Part shown: positions 17,854-27,316 of the stretch, piece after piece
Numbering within the stretch: the first letter of the stretch is position 1
Layout: every line of letters starts with the position of its first letter
Source of the DNA: Vibrio mimicus
Lineage (GTDB): Bacteria > Pseudomonadota > Gammaproteobacteria > Enterobacterales > Vibrionaceae
Reading direction: 5' to 3'
DNA length: 64,000 nucleotides
Assembly: GCF_019048845.1 (NCBI RefSeq)
Contig: NZ_CP077426.1
Location: 3,085,501 to 3,149,500 of the forward strand
Notes under the pieces: generated by a model
The model's input: the letters and a program-made list of their open reading frames with translations, nothing else
What the model was told of the DNA's origin: nothing
Databases searched by the model: none
Translations under genes and position numbers: made by a program

Positions 17854-19128
17854 TTAAAGACGTATATCAGAGTCATTAACTGTTAATACATGCTTGACAT
17901 CATAAAGCACATGATTTTCTTTTCCTAAACGACGTAACTTTTCAGCACCCATCTGTTTGGTTTGACTATGATCCACGGCCAGTACGATTGCATCGTAGTA
18001 ACCATCGCGCAGCTCATCAATTAACTCAATACCGTACTCATGCTTCACTTCCTCTTTCGAGGCCCAGCTATCGTATACATCAACTGACATGTTGAAATCT
18101 TGCAGTTCGTTAACAATATCAATAATTTTGGTATTACGAACATCAGGACAATCACCTTTAAAGGTAAAACCCATAATCAATACTTTAGCTTCATCAATAT
18201 GGATTTTTTTCCGAGCGAGCGCTTTAACCAATTGAGTAGCGACATACTCACCCATACCATCATTGATACGACGACCAGCTAAAATCACCTCTGGTCGATA
18301 GCCAACTTCTTGCGCTTTATGAGTGAGGTAGTAAGGATCAACACTGATACAGTGACCTCCAACTAACCCCGGCTTGAAATGCAAAAAGTTCCACTTTGTG
18401 CCAGCTGCTTTTAAAACAGCTTCAGTATCAATCCCCAGTCGGTTAAAAATTTTGGCAAACTCATTGATTACAGCAATATTTAGATCACGCTGGGTATTTT
18501 CAATAACTTTAGCGGCTTCTGCTACCTTAATTGATGGGGCTTTATGAGTTCCAGCAGTGACTATCGAAGCGTATACTTGATCAACAAAATCAGCCACTTC
18601 AGGCGTAGAGCCAGAAGTTATTTTCATGATCGTAGTTAAACGATTCACTTTATCTCCTGGGTTAATTCGCTCTGGACTATAACCAGCAAAGAAATCGCGA
18701 TTAAACACTAAACCTGAATTTTTCTCGATAATAGGAAGGCATACTTCCTCTGTTGCACCGGGATAGACCGTGGATTCGAAAACGACAACATCCCCGTGAG
18801 AGATAACTTTCGCAAGCGCTTCAGAGGCTTTTTTTAGTGGGTTAAGATCAGGCGTTTTTTCATCTGTAATAGGGGTTGGTACGGTAACAATATAAAAATT
18901 ACAATCTTTAATCTCTTGCAATTGGTGAGTGTAACTCAACAATGGAGCACTACGCAGTTCCTCTTCGGAACATTCCAAGGTTAAATCAACGCCTGAGCGT
19001 AATTCAGCGACCCTTTTCTGATTAATATCAAAACCTACCGTGTTAAACTTCTTACCAAACTCCACAGCAAGCGGCAAACCAACATAACCTAAACCAATAA
19101 TGCCAATATTTAAATTTTCTAACTTCAT
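17854..19128 (-). CDS. TviB/WbpO-type UDP-N-acetylhexosamine 6-dehydrogenase
   Basis: NAD-dependent oxidation of UDP-GlcNAc (or UDP-GalNAc) to its uronic acid. The 424 residues follow TviB of the Vi capsule and WbpO closely: [16 protein letters not shown] (Rossmann loop), [37 protein letters not shown], and the catalytic Cys260 in [15 protein letters not shown]. With the downstream oxidoreductase, WbpE and acyltransferase it starts a UDP-GlcNAc3N-acyl-A route. WbpA of P. aeruginosa O5, which does this step there, is of a different subgroup. Substrate is more likely UDP-GlcNAc given its partners. Confidence 0.9.
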   Translation of the reverse strand: MKLENLNIGIIGLGYVGLPLAVEFGKKFNTVGFDINQKRVAELRSGVDLTLECSEEELRSAPLLSYTHQLQEIKDCNFYIVTVPTPITDEKTPDLNPLKKASEALAKVISHGDVVVFESTVYPGATEEVCLPIIEKNSGLVFNRDFFAGYSPERINPGDKVNRLTTIMKITSGSTPEVADFVDQVYASIVTAGTHKAPSIKVAEAAKVIENTQRDLNIAVINEFAKIFNRLGIDTEAVLKAAGTKWNFLHFKPGLVGGHCISVDPYYLTHKAQEVGYRPEVILAGRRINDGMGEYVATQLVKALARKKIHIDEAKVLIMGFTFKGDCPDVRNTKIIDIVNELQDFNMSVDVYDSWASKEEVKHEYGIELIDELRDGYYDAIVLAVDHSQTKQMGAEKLRRLGKENHVLYDVKHVLTVNDSDIRL

Positions 19129-19144
19129 TTTTCTTTACTCGTAA

Positions 19145-20185
19145 TTACAGATTCAATGGCAAACCAATTTCTTTATGATCGCGAGCTGAGCGATAAATGC
19201 TGATCAATAACTCGAGTGATTTTAAACCTTCACGCCCGTCGGTCTCAGGTTCCGCTTCTCCACGTAATACATCGGCAACGTTTTTAAAATAAGGAGGGTG
19301 ACCAAAACCATATACCGAAGTCGTTTGATAATTTGCTTGTTCAATTTGCTGATCGTAGTCTTTTGATTCAGCAAACTTCCATTCTTGAATTTCGTTAACC
19401 GCTACGCCACCGATACGTACCGTTCCTTTTTCGCCCAAGATAGTGATGGAACCTTCAAGGTTATTAGGATAGGTACACATAGTGACCGCCATTGAGCCGA
19501 GTGCGCCATTACGCCATTTAATATTAACGACACCAGTATCTTCGACTTCGATATCTCGGTGAGTAGAAGTCATAGCGTGAAGTGACTCGACAGGACCAAT
19601 TAACCAGTGCATTAAATCGACATAATGAGTCGCCTGATTCATAAAGGCACCGCCATCCATATTCCAAGTACCAGACCAAGCAGCGCGGTCATAATATTCC
19701 TGAGGTCGAGTCCAAAACACATTTAAATGCACCATATGGATTTTACCAAAACGCTTTTCAGACACGGCTCGCTTAAGCAATTGCAATGTTGAGTTACGGC
19801 GGTTTTGTTTAACCACAAATAAACGCACCCCAGCTTCATCACACGCTTTAACCATTGCTAGGCCATCTCCCCACTTGGTCGCCATCGGTTTTTCGGTAAT
19901 CACATGTACACCCGCTTTCGCAGCTTTAATTGTTTGTGAAGCATGGACTCCGCTTGGGGTACACAAAGTAACAAGATCGAGTTGTTCAGATTCAAGTAAT
20001 TCATCAATTGAAAGATAGCCGGGCACTTGATGGCGCTCGACATGTTCAGCGAGCACTTGTGGATCGTTATCGCAAATTGCGACCAGTTGATACTCTGAAT
20101 CGAATTGTTCAATTGAGCCAAAATGGTTTTTTGAAATACGCCCACAACCAACGACTGCTATTCGAATTTTTCTATTTTTTATCAT
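19145..20185 (-). CDS. WbpB/WlbA-type UDP-GlcNAcA 3-dehydrogenase (GFO/IDH/MocA family)
   Basis: Oxidises C3 of UDP-GlcNAcA to the keto sugar used by WbpE. The 346-residue protein has the Rossmann motif VVGCGRISKNH, the family signature EKPMA (ITEKPMATKW), and a probable catalytic His in NQATHYVDLMHWLIG. Its length is nearer to Bordetella WlbA (about 350) than to WbpB (about 316). Start is taken as the ATG at 20185; an in-frame GTG lies 9 bases upstream. It is the second gene of the operon after wzz, across a 152-base gap in which I see no clear signal. Confidence 0.87.
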   Translation of the reverse strand: MIKNRKIRIAVVGCGRISKNHFGSIEQFDSEYQLVAICDNDPQVLAEHVERHQVPGYLSIDELLESEQLDLVTLCTPSGVHASQTIKAAKAGVHVITEKPMATKWGDGLAMVKACDEAGVRLFVVKQNRRNSTLQLLKRAVSEKRFGKIHMVHLNVFWTRPQEYYDRAAWSGTWNMDGGAFMNQATHYVDLMHWLIGPVESLHAMTSTHRDIEVEDTGVVNIKWRNGALGSMAVTMCTYPNNLEGSITILGEKGTVRIGGVAVNEIQEWKFAESKDYDQQIEQANYQTTSVYGFGHPPYFKNVADVLRGEAEPETDGREGLKSLELLISIYRSARDHKEIGLPLNL

Positions 20186-20337
20186 CTTAATCACTCTAAT
20201 TTGCTACTTTTTATCTCAGCACTCTTCCACCACTGAGAAAATTTTGGTCCATTTTGAGACAGCCGCATCTTCGCCATCTCTTGTTAAATCTAGGTTTTAC
20301 TTCAACCATTCCTAATAGATACTGATGACTCGAATTT

Positions 20338-21465
20338 TTAGTCATCTCTTCTAAACGCAAACCTCACTAACACCATCGCCACACCCAACATTCCACCGAG
20401 CATTCCACCCAGTACTACAATTAAAGCACGCTTAGGCTTATCTCTAGTTAATGGTTGTTCCGGTTGGTCTAAATAGTAAAAACCGTTTACTGACCACTTC
20501 GCTTCTGCACTCAACGTTTCCAAATCAAATTGGCTCAGTTTACTTTGTAAAATCGCCAGTCTTGGCTCAAATACACTCAAATCTTTGATGGATTTTAAGG
20601 CATCCACCTTAGCTTTTAAGGCACGGCTGCCAATATTAATAGAGAAAAGTTCTTGTTCACCTAAATTTTGTACTGGCTGTTTAATATCAGCCGCCTCAGT
20701 AATGTTTAACGCATATTGGGTACGCTCTAACTCAACTTGTAAACGCAATTTTGCTTGTTGCAGTAGGTTTTTCTGTTGCTGTATCAGTTCGCCATTTTTG
20801 GTTGCCAAGGTACTAATTAAATCATCATTGAGCTGCTGATTGAGGGTTTGATTTACAAACTGAATATAGTCATTAAGTAAGGTTAAGCTGCTGGCTTTAT
20901 CTACCGACTGAAAGCTTAGCGTAAATATATCGTTGGCTTTTTTATCTACCGCAGAAGCTTGAATGCGCTCAAACCACCCTTCGTACAGCGTCTGCATAAC
21001 TTCCAGATCATCGGTTTGGCCCAGCATCTGCTTTTGCAAAGTTAAAAACGTAGGGTTGGTTTGCATAAAGCGGCGCTTGGTGCCGTTAGCATTAAACGTT
21101 TGGATAAATTGCTGAAAAATGAGCTTAGGGTCAATCAAGCTATCTAATGCATTACTGACAATAATGGTGCCATCTTCTTGATACACATCAAACAGCGGTT
21201 GATAACGCTTTACCGCATGTTGGTAGCTAGCAATACCTTGCAATTGCGGTTGGCTAACAGTTGCTTTGGCACTCCACCACTCTTGGGCGGTTAATGCATA
21301 ACCTATGGCGATCACACTGCAAAATAATGTGGTCATAACGATTAGCCACTTTCCTTGCCATAGGGCTGAAAAAAGCTCTTTTAAATCAATTTCCTCATTA
21401 GCCGGATAAGCATAATGTGGGTATTGTGGCGGCTGAACGGGAGAGGTATTGGCTAATGAACTCAC
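20338..21465 (-). CDS. wzz: Wzz O-antigen chain-length regulator
   Basis: Polysaccharide co-polymerase of about 375 residues that sets O-chain length with Wzy. It has two membrane segments flanking a large periplasmic helical domain: one near residues 40-60 (LIVMTTLFCSVIAIGYAL) and one at the C-terminus (ALIVVLGGMLGGMLGVAMV, preceded by the Pro-rich LDQPEQPLTRDKPKR). I chose the GTG at 21465, with CAGGAG six bases upstream. A longer in-frame GTG at 21504 falls inside the ops element and is not credible. It is the first gene after the regulatory element and thus heads the O-antigen operon. Confidence 0.88.
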   Translation of the reverse strand: MSSLANTSPVQPPQYPHYAYPANEEIDLKELFSALWQGKWLIVMTTLFCSVIAIGYALTAQEWWSAKATVSQPQLQGIASYQHAVKRYQPLFDVYQEDGTIIVSNALDSLIDPKLIFQQFIQTFNANGTKRRFMQTNPTFLTLQKQMLGQTDDLEVMQTLYEGWFERIQASAVDKKANDIFTLSFQSVDKASSLTLLNDYIQFVNQTLNQQLNDDLISTLATKNGELIQQQKNLLQQAKLRLQVELERTQYALNITEAADIKQPVQNLGEQELFSINIGSRALKAKVDALKSIKDLSVFEPRLAILQSKLSQFDLETLSAEAKWSVNGFYYLDQPEQPLTRDKPKRALIVVLGGMLGGMLGVAMVLVRFAFRRDD

Positions 21466-21501
21466 AGATTGCTCCTGCAGTATATATGTACAATTTTTTG
21501 A

Positions 21502-21513
21502 CACGCTACCGCC
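21502..21513 (-). promoter_or_regulatory. ops element (JUMPstart core), RfaH recruitment site
   Basis: On the minus strand this reads GGCGGTAGCGTG, identical to the ops core known from enterobacterial polysaccharide operons, where paused RNA polymerase recruits RfaH and becomes resistant to termination. The preceding bases (AGACCTAAG) also resemble the JUMPstart context. It lies 37 bases before the wzz start and points into the O-antigen operon, so the more than 20 kb transcript is probably under RfaH control. Confidence 0.9.
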
Positions 21514-21621
21514 CTTAGGTCTCGCTCCTAATAGCGTTATACAACATGCGTTTTGCCACGGAGTTTAAACCAAAACCCCTAACAGGGCGAGTCCTCAAAA
21601 GGCGGAGCTTAGATTTTGTGA

Positions 21622-21649
21622 TTACAGTAAGAAAATGACGGGCTATAAT
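21622..21649 (+). promoter_or_regulatory. Predicted sigma70 promoter of hldD
   Basis: Perfect -10 TATAAT at 21644-21649 with a partial -35 TTACAG at 21622-21627, spacing 16. It is 33 bases upstream of the hldD ATG; AGGA provides the ribosome site. It reads away from the O-antigen operon. Confidence 0.6.
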
Positions 21650-21682
21650 GCGTGCAACTGTTCGCATCTATAGGAATTCATA

Positions 21683-22627
21683 ATGATTATCGTAACTGGC
21701 GGCGCTGGCATGATTGGCAGCAACATTATCAAAGCGCTTAATGAGCGCGGTATCACAGACATTCTGGTCGTCGATCATCTGAAAAATGGTCGTAAGTTCA
21801 AAAATCTGGTTGACCTACAGATCGCTGACTATATGGATAGAGATGACTTCCTAGCTCAGATCATGGCCGGTGATGATTTCGGGCCCATTGACGCCATTTT
21901 CCATGAAGGAGCTTGCTCTGCCACCACTGAATGGGATGGCAAATATGTCATGCTCAACAACTATGAATACTCTAAAGAGCTGCTGCACTACTGTTTAGAT
22001 CGTGAAATTCCCTTCCTGTATGCTTCTTCGGCAGCCACTTATGGTGAAACCGATACCTTTATTGAAGAGCCGCAATACGAAGGTGCGCTCAACGTTTACG
22101 GTTACTCGAAACAGCAATTTGATAACTATGTGCGCCGCCTATGGCTAGATGCGGAACAACACGGTGATACCTTATCGCAAATAACGGGGTTTCGTTACTT
22201 CAACGTATACGGTCCTCGTGAGCAGCATAAAGGCTCGATGGCTTCGGTTGCCTTTCATTTGAACAATCAAATGAACGCGGGTGAAAATCCGAAACTGTTT
22301 GCTGGTAGTGAGCACTTCAAACGTGATTTCGTGTATGTCGGCGATGTCGCTGCGGTCAATTTGTGGTTTTTAGATCATGGCGTATCCGGCATTTTTAACT
22401 GTGGTACTGGTAAAGCGGAATCGTTCAACGAAGTGGCGAAAGCGGTGCTCGCATTCCATGGTCGCGGCGAAGTCGAAACCATTCCATTCCCAGACCATCT
22501 TAAAGGTGCTTACCAAGAGTTCACTGAGGCTGACCTTACCAAACTTCGTGCCGCAGGCTGTGATGTACAGTTCAAAACTGTGGCTGAAGGTGTCGCTGAA
22601 TATATGGCGCTGATTAATCGTAAGTAA
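21683..22627 (+). CDS. hldD: ADP-L-glycero-D-manno-heptose 6-epimerase (HldD)
   Basis: Inverts C6 of ADP-D-glycero-D-manno-heptose for LPS inner core. 314 residues; GGAGMIGSN at the N-terminus, [13 protein letters not shown] substrate region, Tyr139-x3-Lys143 catalytic pair (YGYSK) and [20 protein letters not shown]. It is the conserved border gene between O-antigen and core loci in Vibrio (gmhD/rfaD). Confidence 0.97.
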   Translation: MIIVTGGAGMIGSNIIKALNERGITDILVVDHLKNGRKFKNLVDLQIADYMDRDDFLAQIMAGDDFGPIDAIFHEGACSATTEWDGKYVMLNNYEYSKELLHYCLDREIPFLYASSAATYGETDTFIEEPQYEGALNVYGYSKQQFDNYVRRLWLDAEQHGDTLSQITGFRYFNVYGPREQHKGSMASVAFHLNNQMNAGENPKLFAGSEHFKRDFVYVGDVAAVNLWFLDHGVSGIFNCGTGKAESFNEVAKAVLAFHGRGEVETIPFPDHLKGAYQEFTEADLTKLRAAGCDVQFKTVAEGVAEYMALINRK

Positions 22628-22653
22628 GGAAAACCCTTAAACCCCTTCCTAAC

Positions 22654-22674
22654 CTCCCCCTTAAAGGGGGAGGA
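22654..22674. repeat. Perfect intergenic palindrome CCTCCCCCTT/AAGGGGGAGG
   Basis: Ten-base perfect arms around a single A, in the 104-base gap after hldD. No T-run follows. Similar pyrimidine-rich palindromes recur in intergenic regions of many bacteria as small dispersed repeats; it could also act as an mRNA-stabilising hairpin for hldD. Confidence 0.65.
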
Positions 22675-22731
22675 ACAAATAGAATTAGCCCTGTAAGGAG
22701 TGTATTAGCAAATGTGGAAATTGGAGTTTAG

Positions 22732-24504
22732 ATGAATATTTTGATGGCCCTATCCCAACTCGAAGTAACGGGAGCCGAGGTGTACGCCACTAGTGTAGGT
22801 AATGAGCTCACTCGACGTGGCCATCAGGTATTTTATGTTTCCGATACGCTCACCAAAGCTCACGATGGCCTGTTTTTTAAACTGCGCTTTAATAAACGCA
22901 GCATCCCGCGGCGCTTTTGGCATGTCGCCTATCTGGTTTACCTAATCAAGAAACATCAGATCCAGTTAGTCCATGCTCACTCACGAGCGTCAAGCTGGAG
23001 TTGCCATATTGCCTGCCAGTTGACTAATACTCCAATGGTGACCACGGTCCATGGTCGTCAACCAGTACATGCTTCGCGCAAAAAATTCCATGCAATGGGA
23101 GATAAAGCGCTCCCGGTTTGCGAAGCAATACGAGATCAATTAATCAAAGATCTCGATGTACCAGAGAGCCAACTGCACGTAAGCCGTAATGGGATAGAAA
23201 CAAGTACCTTTAAACGTAGCTCTGCACCCAATAATCCTAAGCCGGTTATCTCTATCATTGGCAGACTCAGTGGCCCTAAAGGTGAACTTTGCTATAGGTT
23301 GCTAACCGAGTGTTTAGACCTCGACCGCTACCAAGTTCAAGTTATCACGGGAACACCATTGACCGAGCGTTTTAGCGCACTGCAAGATAAAGTCTTATTT
23401 CCCGGCTACAGCGCTAACGTTGAACAGGTCATAGCTCAATCAGATTTGGTGATTGGTGCAGGACGAGTCGCTATGGAAGCACTACTGTGTGGCCGCCCGA
23501 CCCTTGCGATTGGTGAATCAAGCTGTGTGGGCATTATCGAATTGGATAATCTAAACCAAGCCATGGCAACCAATTTTGGCGATATCGGCCCACAAGATCT
23601 GGCGATTGATTTCCAGCAGCTCCCCGCTTTAATTGAGCAAGGCCTAAGTCAACCACACTGCGCTCAAGAGATCACTGAACAGATCAAGCTTAACTATGAT
23701 TTACAAGTGATTGTGAATGAGCTTGAAAGCCTTTATCAAACGGTTTACGTCAAAAAGTTACAGCGAGAAGTTCCCATCATCATGTACCACCGCTTTATCC
23801 GTGATGACAGCGAAAAAGGAGTACATGGTACTTATTTGCATGTTCAGCAGCTTGAGAAACATTTTCGGTTGCTTAAAAAAATGGGCTTTGAAACTCTGAC
23901 CTTCAAAGATCTCTCTGAGAAGGGATTTATTCATCGCTTACAATCGGGTAAGCGTTTTATCATAATTACCGTGGATGATGGCTATCGCGATAACTATGAA
24001 TTGTTACTGCCGCTGCTCAACAAGTATCAATTTAAAGCCGTGGTGTATGTGGTGACTGGCGAGAATTTTAATCGCTGGGATGTCGAAGTGAATGACAACC
24101 CAGAAAAAGTGGTCCCTTTGATGTCAGTTGAACAAGTTAAAGCGTTACATAACTCTGGATTAGTAGAAATTGGTGGTCATACGATGACTCATCCCTTTTT
24201 GAGTAAGCTCAGTGAATCGGAACAACGCGAAGAGATATTGCGCAACAAACTCGAACTTGAAGCGCTAATCGGAGAGCCACTGACCTCCTTTGCTTATCCT
24301 TATGGTGACCATGATGCAACCTCTAAACAACTGGCTCAGGAGCTGGGTTACCCATTCGCCGTAGCAACTAACAGTGGCCCACTTTTGATGCATCAAGACC
24401 CCTATCAAATTCGTCGGATTGCGATTTTTCCAAGAACTGATACTTTCGGTCTGTGGCGAAAAGTGAAAGGGAATTATCTATTTAGAAAAATGAACAAAAA
24501 ATAA
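22732..24504 (+). CDS. Fusion of GT4 glycosyltransferase and NodB-type polysaccharide deacetylase
   Basis: A 590-residue two-domain protein. Residues 1 to about 340 are a GT4-type GT-B domain (LEVTGAEVYATSVGNELTRRGH, IIGRLSGPKGELCYRLL, AGRVAMEALLCGRPTLAIG). Residues from about 345 are a NodB deacetylase domain with metal-ligand motifs VDDGYRDNYE and GGHTMTHPFLS and the later FAYPYGDHD. The likely job is to add a hexosamine to the core and N-deacetylate it, exposing a free amine, but this is inference. No signal peptide is seen, so the deacetylase acts on the cytoplasmic side. Second gene of the core cluster, downstream of hldD. Confidence 0.88.
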   Translation: MNILMALSQLEVTGAEVYATSVGNELTRRGHQVFYVSDTLTKAHDGLFFKLRFNKRSIPRRFWHVAYLVYLIKKHQIQLVHAHSRASSWSCHIACQLTNTPMVTTVHGRQPVHASRKKFHAMGDKALPVCEAIRDQLIKDLDVPESQLHVSRNGIETSTFKRSSAPNNPKPVISIIGRLSGPKGELCYRLLTECLDLDRYQVQVITGTPLTERFSALQDKVLFPGYSANVEQVIAQSDLVIGAGRVAMEALLCGRPTLAIGESSCVGIIELDNLNQAMATNFGDIGPQDLAIDFQQLPALIEQGLSQPHCAQEITEQIKLNYDLQVIVNELESLYQTVYVKKLQREVPIIMYHRFIRDDSEKGVHGTYLHVQQLEKHFRLLKKMGFETLTFKDLSEKGFIHRLQSGKRFIIITVDDGYRDNYELLLPLLNKYQFKAVVYVVTGENFNRWDVEVNDNPEKVVPLMSVEQVKALHNSGLVEIGGHTMTHPFLSKLSESEQREEILRNKLELEALIGEPLTSFAYPYGDHDATSKQLAQELGYPFAVATNSGPLLMHQDPYQIRRIAIFPRTDTFGLWRKVKGNYLFRKMNKK

Positions 24505-24517
24505 TAAGAGGTTGCAG

Positions 24518-25078
24518 ATGGCTGGCTTTGGTTTAATTGCAAAATTACGTAATAAAATTCGAGTAAAACCTAACAACAATGTCCAAATAGGTAAAAATAC
24601 TCGTATCCGCTATTGCGACATTTATGTTAATGGAGAGAATAATCAACTCATTATTCGTGATGGTGCAAATTTAAAAGGCGTCTCTATCGAGCTCAATGGC
24701 AATAATTGTCTCTTAGAAATTGGCGAAAACTGCGTAATTGGCGAAAATTGTTTTTTATCATGTCGAGAACGTAACACCACCCTTAAGATCAGCAATAACT
24801 GCATGTTCTCACGAAATATAAAAATCATGACCAGTGATGGTCATGATATTTTATATAATGGGGAGAGAATAAATCCAGCTCGTAACATAACGATTGGTGA
24901 GCACGTTTGGTTAGCAGATAACGTCACTATCTTAAAAGGAGTAGATATCGGTTCTGGTTCGATTATTGGCATTAACTCTACTGTGACAAAATCGATTGAC
25001 CAGTCTTGTATTGCCGCAGGCAACCCTGCGAAAAAAATCAAAGACAATATTAATTGGAACACGACCCTGAGCTATTAA
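24518..25078 (+). CDS. Hexapeptide-repeat O-acetyltransferase
   Basis: About 186 residues of left-handed beta-helix repeats (GENCVIGENCFLSC, SGSIIGINSTVTKSIDQ) ending in the family signature AAGNPAKKIKDNI, with the catalytic-type His in SDGHDILYNGERI. This is the NodL/WcaF/CysE superfamily. The ATG at 24518 has GAGG six bases upstream. It lies immediately before waaL; both are clearly more AT-rich than the flanking core genes, so the pair may have moved together. Probably acetylates a core or O-antigen sugar; substrate unknown. Confidence 0.82.
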   Translation: MAGFGLIAKLRNKIRVKPNNNVQIGKNTRIRYCDIYVNGENNQLIIRDGANLKGVSIELNGNNCLLEIGENCVIGENCFLSCRERNTTLKISNNCMFSRNIKIMTSDGHDILYNGERINPARNITIGEHVWLADNVTILKGVDIGSGSIIGINSTVTKSIDQSCIAAGNPAKKIKDNINWNTTLSY

Positions 25079-25079
25079 A

Positions 25080-26279
25080 ATGAATAATAAAATAACTAAA
25101 ATATCCATTTTTTTTACTGTCTCACCACTTTTGATTACGCCTGGTCTTTCTGTTGTAACGGTAGGATTACTGACTCTCTACTCTAGCATTCAGTTAATTA
25201 AAAATGGTTTAAATTTTAACAAATACGACATTCTTCCCATAATAACTCTGAGCGCATATTTTTTATCCAACGTACCAATTACTGTTATTGATGGTAGCAC
25301 TTTAAGATATTTAGATGCAGGCATTCGTGCTCTGTTATGTATACCTATATACTTTTTCATTAAGAATGAAATTTCCAAAGGCGCAAATTTAGATAACACA
25401 CTATGCACATCAACCATATTGGCTTCTTTTGGTGCTTTAGCGTTTGCTTTTTATCAATTTTTCATATTGAACATGCCACGCGTTGATGGTTTTCTATTTA
25501 GTATCAACTTCGGTTATCTTGCAGCAGCTTTAGCTATCTTATCTTTTGGCTTGTCATTTACACAAACCAGATTCAAATATTATTTGTATCTCTCAGTTGT
25601 AGCTGCAACAGTGGCGACAACCTTAACCTTAACAAGAGGAGCCATTTTAACGCTACTCTTTGTTTTCATCTTGTTCTTTATCGTCAATGTAAGAAAAATA
25701 AAATTTAAGCAAACCCTCGTTTTTACTCTAATCAGTTTTTTATTAGTCTCAGTCAGTTATCAACTTTCACCACGTATACAAGAGCGAGTTGATTTTACAA
25801 TTTTCGAAATATCCAGCATTGCCAGTAACAATATCCATGCCGCAGCTTCATCAGGGGGGCGACTTCAACTCTGGTATGCCGCTGTTGAAGCATTTAAACG
25901 CAATCCGATTTTGGGGACGACATATTCGGAAAGAGAAAGCTTAAATATTGAACTTTTTAAAGAAGGAAAAGTGGATGAATGGACAAGCACAGTACCTAGA
26001 GGTCATGCACATAGCCAGTATTTTGAAGCTATAGCCAGCAATGGAACATTGGGAATTCTGGCGATTTTCGCGATGCTTGTCTTACCATTTGGAGTATTTT
26101 TAAGCGACTATCGAAAAACAGGCTCTCCACTCAGCCAAACTGGATACCTTTTTGTCTTTGGTTTTATCCTTTTCTGTTTAACTGAAGCACCGTTACAAGC
26201 CAATCTTATTGGAACCTTTTATGGCTTTATGGTGGCAATTTTTTATGCTTACATCGCAGCCAAAAGAGCAAAAAATTGA
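25080..26279 (+). CDS. waaL: O-antigen ligase (WaaL)
   Basis: Inner-membrane ligase that moves O polymer from undecaprenyl-PP to lipid A-core in the periplasm. 399 residues with about 10-12 membrane segments and a large periplasmic loop carrying the Wzy_C/WaaL landmarks SSGGRLQLWYAA and the conserved His in RGHAHSQYFEAIASNG. It starts one base after the acetyltransferase stop and overlaps waaF through TGATG. Low GC and strain-variable sequence are usual for this gene, which must match the local core. Confidence 0.92.
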   Translation: MNNKITKISIFFTVSPLLITPGLSVVTVGLLTLYSSIQLIKNGLNFNKYDILPIITLSAYFLSNVPITVIDGSTLRYLDAGIRALLCIPIYFFIKNEISKGANLDNTLCTSTILASFGALAFAFYQFFILNMPRVDGFLFSINFGYLAAALAILSFGLSFTQTRFKYYLYLSVVAATVATTLTLTRGAILTLLFVFILFFIVNVRKIKFKQTLVFTLISFLLVSVSYQLSPRIQERVDFTIFEISSIASNNIHAAASSGGRLQLWYAAVEAFKRNPILGTTYSERESLNIELFKEGKVDEWTSTVPRGHAHSQYFEAIASNGTLGILAIFAMLVLPFGVFLSDYRKTGSPLSQTGYLFVFGFILFCLTEAPLQANLIGTFYGFMVAIFYAYIAAKRAKN

Positions 26280-27316
26280 TGAAAATTCTTGTTATTGGCC
26301 CATCTTGGGTTGGCGATATGGTCATGTCACAAAGCTTGTACCTGCGCCTAAAACAACAGCATCCTGATGCACAAATTGACGTTTTAGCGCCTGCTTGGTG
26401 TAAGCCCATTTTGGAACGCATGCCTGAGGTCAATCAAGCGATTGAAATGACCATCGGTCACGGTGCTTTCAATCTGCTTGGGCGACGCGCGATTGGGTGT
26501 GAGCTGCGCGATAATCGGTATACCCATGCCATTGTGCTACCTAATTCAGCTAAATCAGCCTTGATCCCTTGGTTTGCTAACATTCCAAAACGTACCGGCT
26601 GGAAAGGGGAATTTCGTTATGGTCTGCTCAATGATTTGCGTCCAGATAAGCGTGTTTTCCAATATATGGTGGAAAGGTATGTTGCTTTGGCTCACCCAAA
26701 AGCCACGATGCTTGCAGACGTTTCGTTAGCACATTGCCCAAGACCTAAACTCGCCATCGACGCCATCGCACAACAAGCCGCTCGACAGCGACTCGGTTTA
26801 GTCTCATCGCGTCCCGTCATTGGACTCTGTCCTGGTGCAGAATTTGGCCCCGCGAAACGCTGGCCTGATCATTACTACGCTGAAGTTGCTCGTTATGCTA
26901 TTGAGCAAGGTTTTCAAGTATGGCTTTTTGGCTCAGCAAAAGATCACTCCGTCACCACCCAAATTCAACAGGCTTTAAGTGAAGAACAGCGGGAATACTG
27001 CGCCAATCTCGCAGGAGAAACCTCCCTCATCGAAGCCGTTGATCTACTTGCAGCTTGCCATACTGTGGTCAGTAACGATTCTGGTTTAATGCATGTTTCA
27101 GCCGCTGTTGGTTGTAACATTGTTGCAATTTATGGTTCAAGCTCTCCCAAATATACGCCACCACTGACGGATAAACTGGCAGTCGTACATACAGAGATCG
27201 AATGTCGTCCGTGCTTTAAACGAGTTTGTCCGTTAGAACATTTAAATTGCTTAAATCAACTAAAACCTGCACAAGTCATTAAAGCTTTAGATAAATTTAT
27301 TGGAAAAGATTCATGA
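26279..27316 (+). CDS. waaF: ADP-heptose:LPS heptosyltransferase II (WaaF)
   Basis: GT9 enzyme adding the second L,D-heptose to the inner core. 345 residues from the ATG at 26279; N-terminus MKILVIGPSWVGDMVMSQSL, then VIGLCPGAEFGPAKRWP and the donor-site NDSGLMHVSAAVG. C-terminus is Cys-containing (CRPCFKRVCPLEHLNCL), typical for WaaF. Couples to waaL by TGATG and to the next GT9 gene by ATGA. Confidence 0.95.
   Translation: MKILVIGPSWVGDMVMSQSLYLRLKQQHPDAQIDVLAPAWCKPILERMPEVNQAIEMTIGHGAFNLLGRRAIGCELRDNRYTHAIVLPNSAKSALIPWFANIPKRTGWKGEFRYGLLNDLRPDKRVFQYMVERYVALAHPKATMLADVSLAHCPRPKLAIDAIAQQAARQRLGLVSSRPVIGLCPGAEFGPAKRWPDHYYAEVARYAIEQGFQVWLFGSAKDHSVTTQIQQALSEEQREYCANLAGETSLIEAVDLLAACHTVVSNDSGLMHVSAAVGCNIVAIYGSSSPKYTPPLTDKLAVVHTEIECRPCFKRVCPLEHLNCLNQLKPAQVIKALDKFIGKDS

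Noticed and set aside
21466..21504. Longer wzz with GTG at 21504
   Set aside because: The codon is part of the ops element; the GTG at 21465 has a proper ribosome site.
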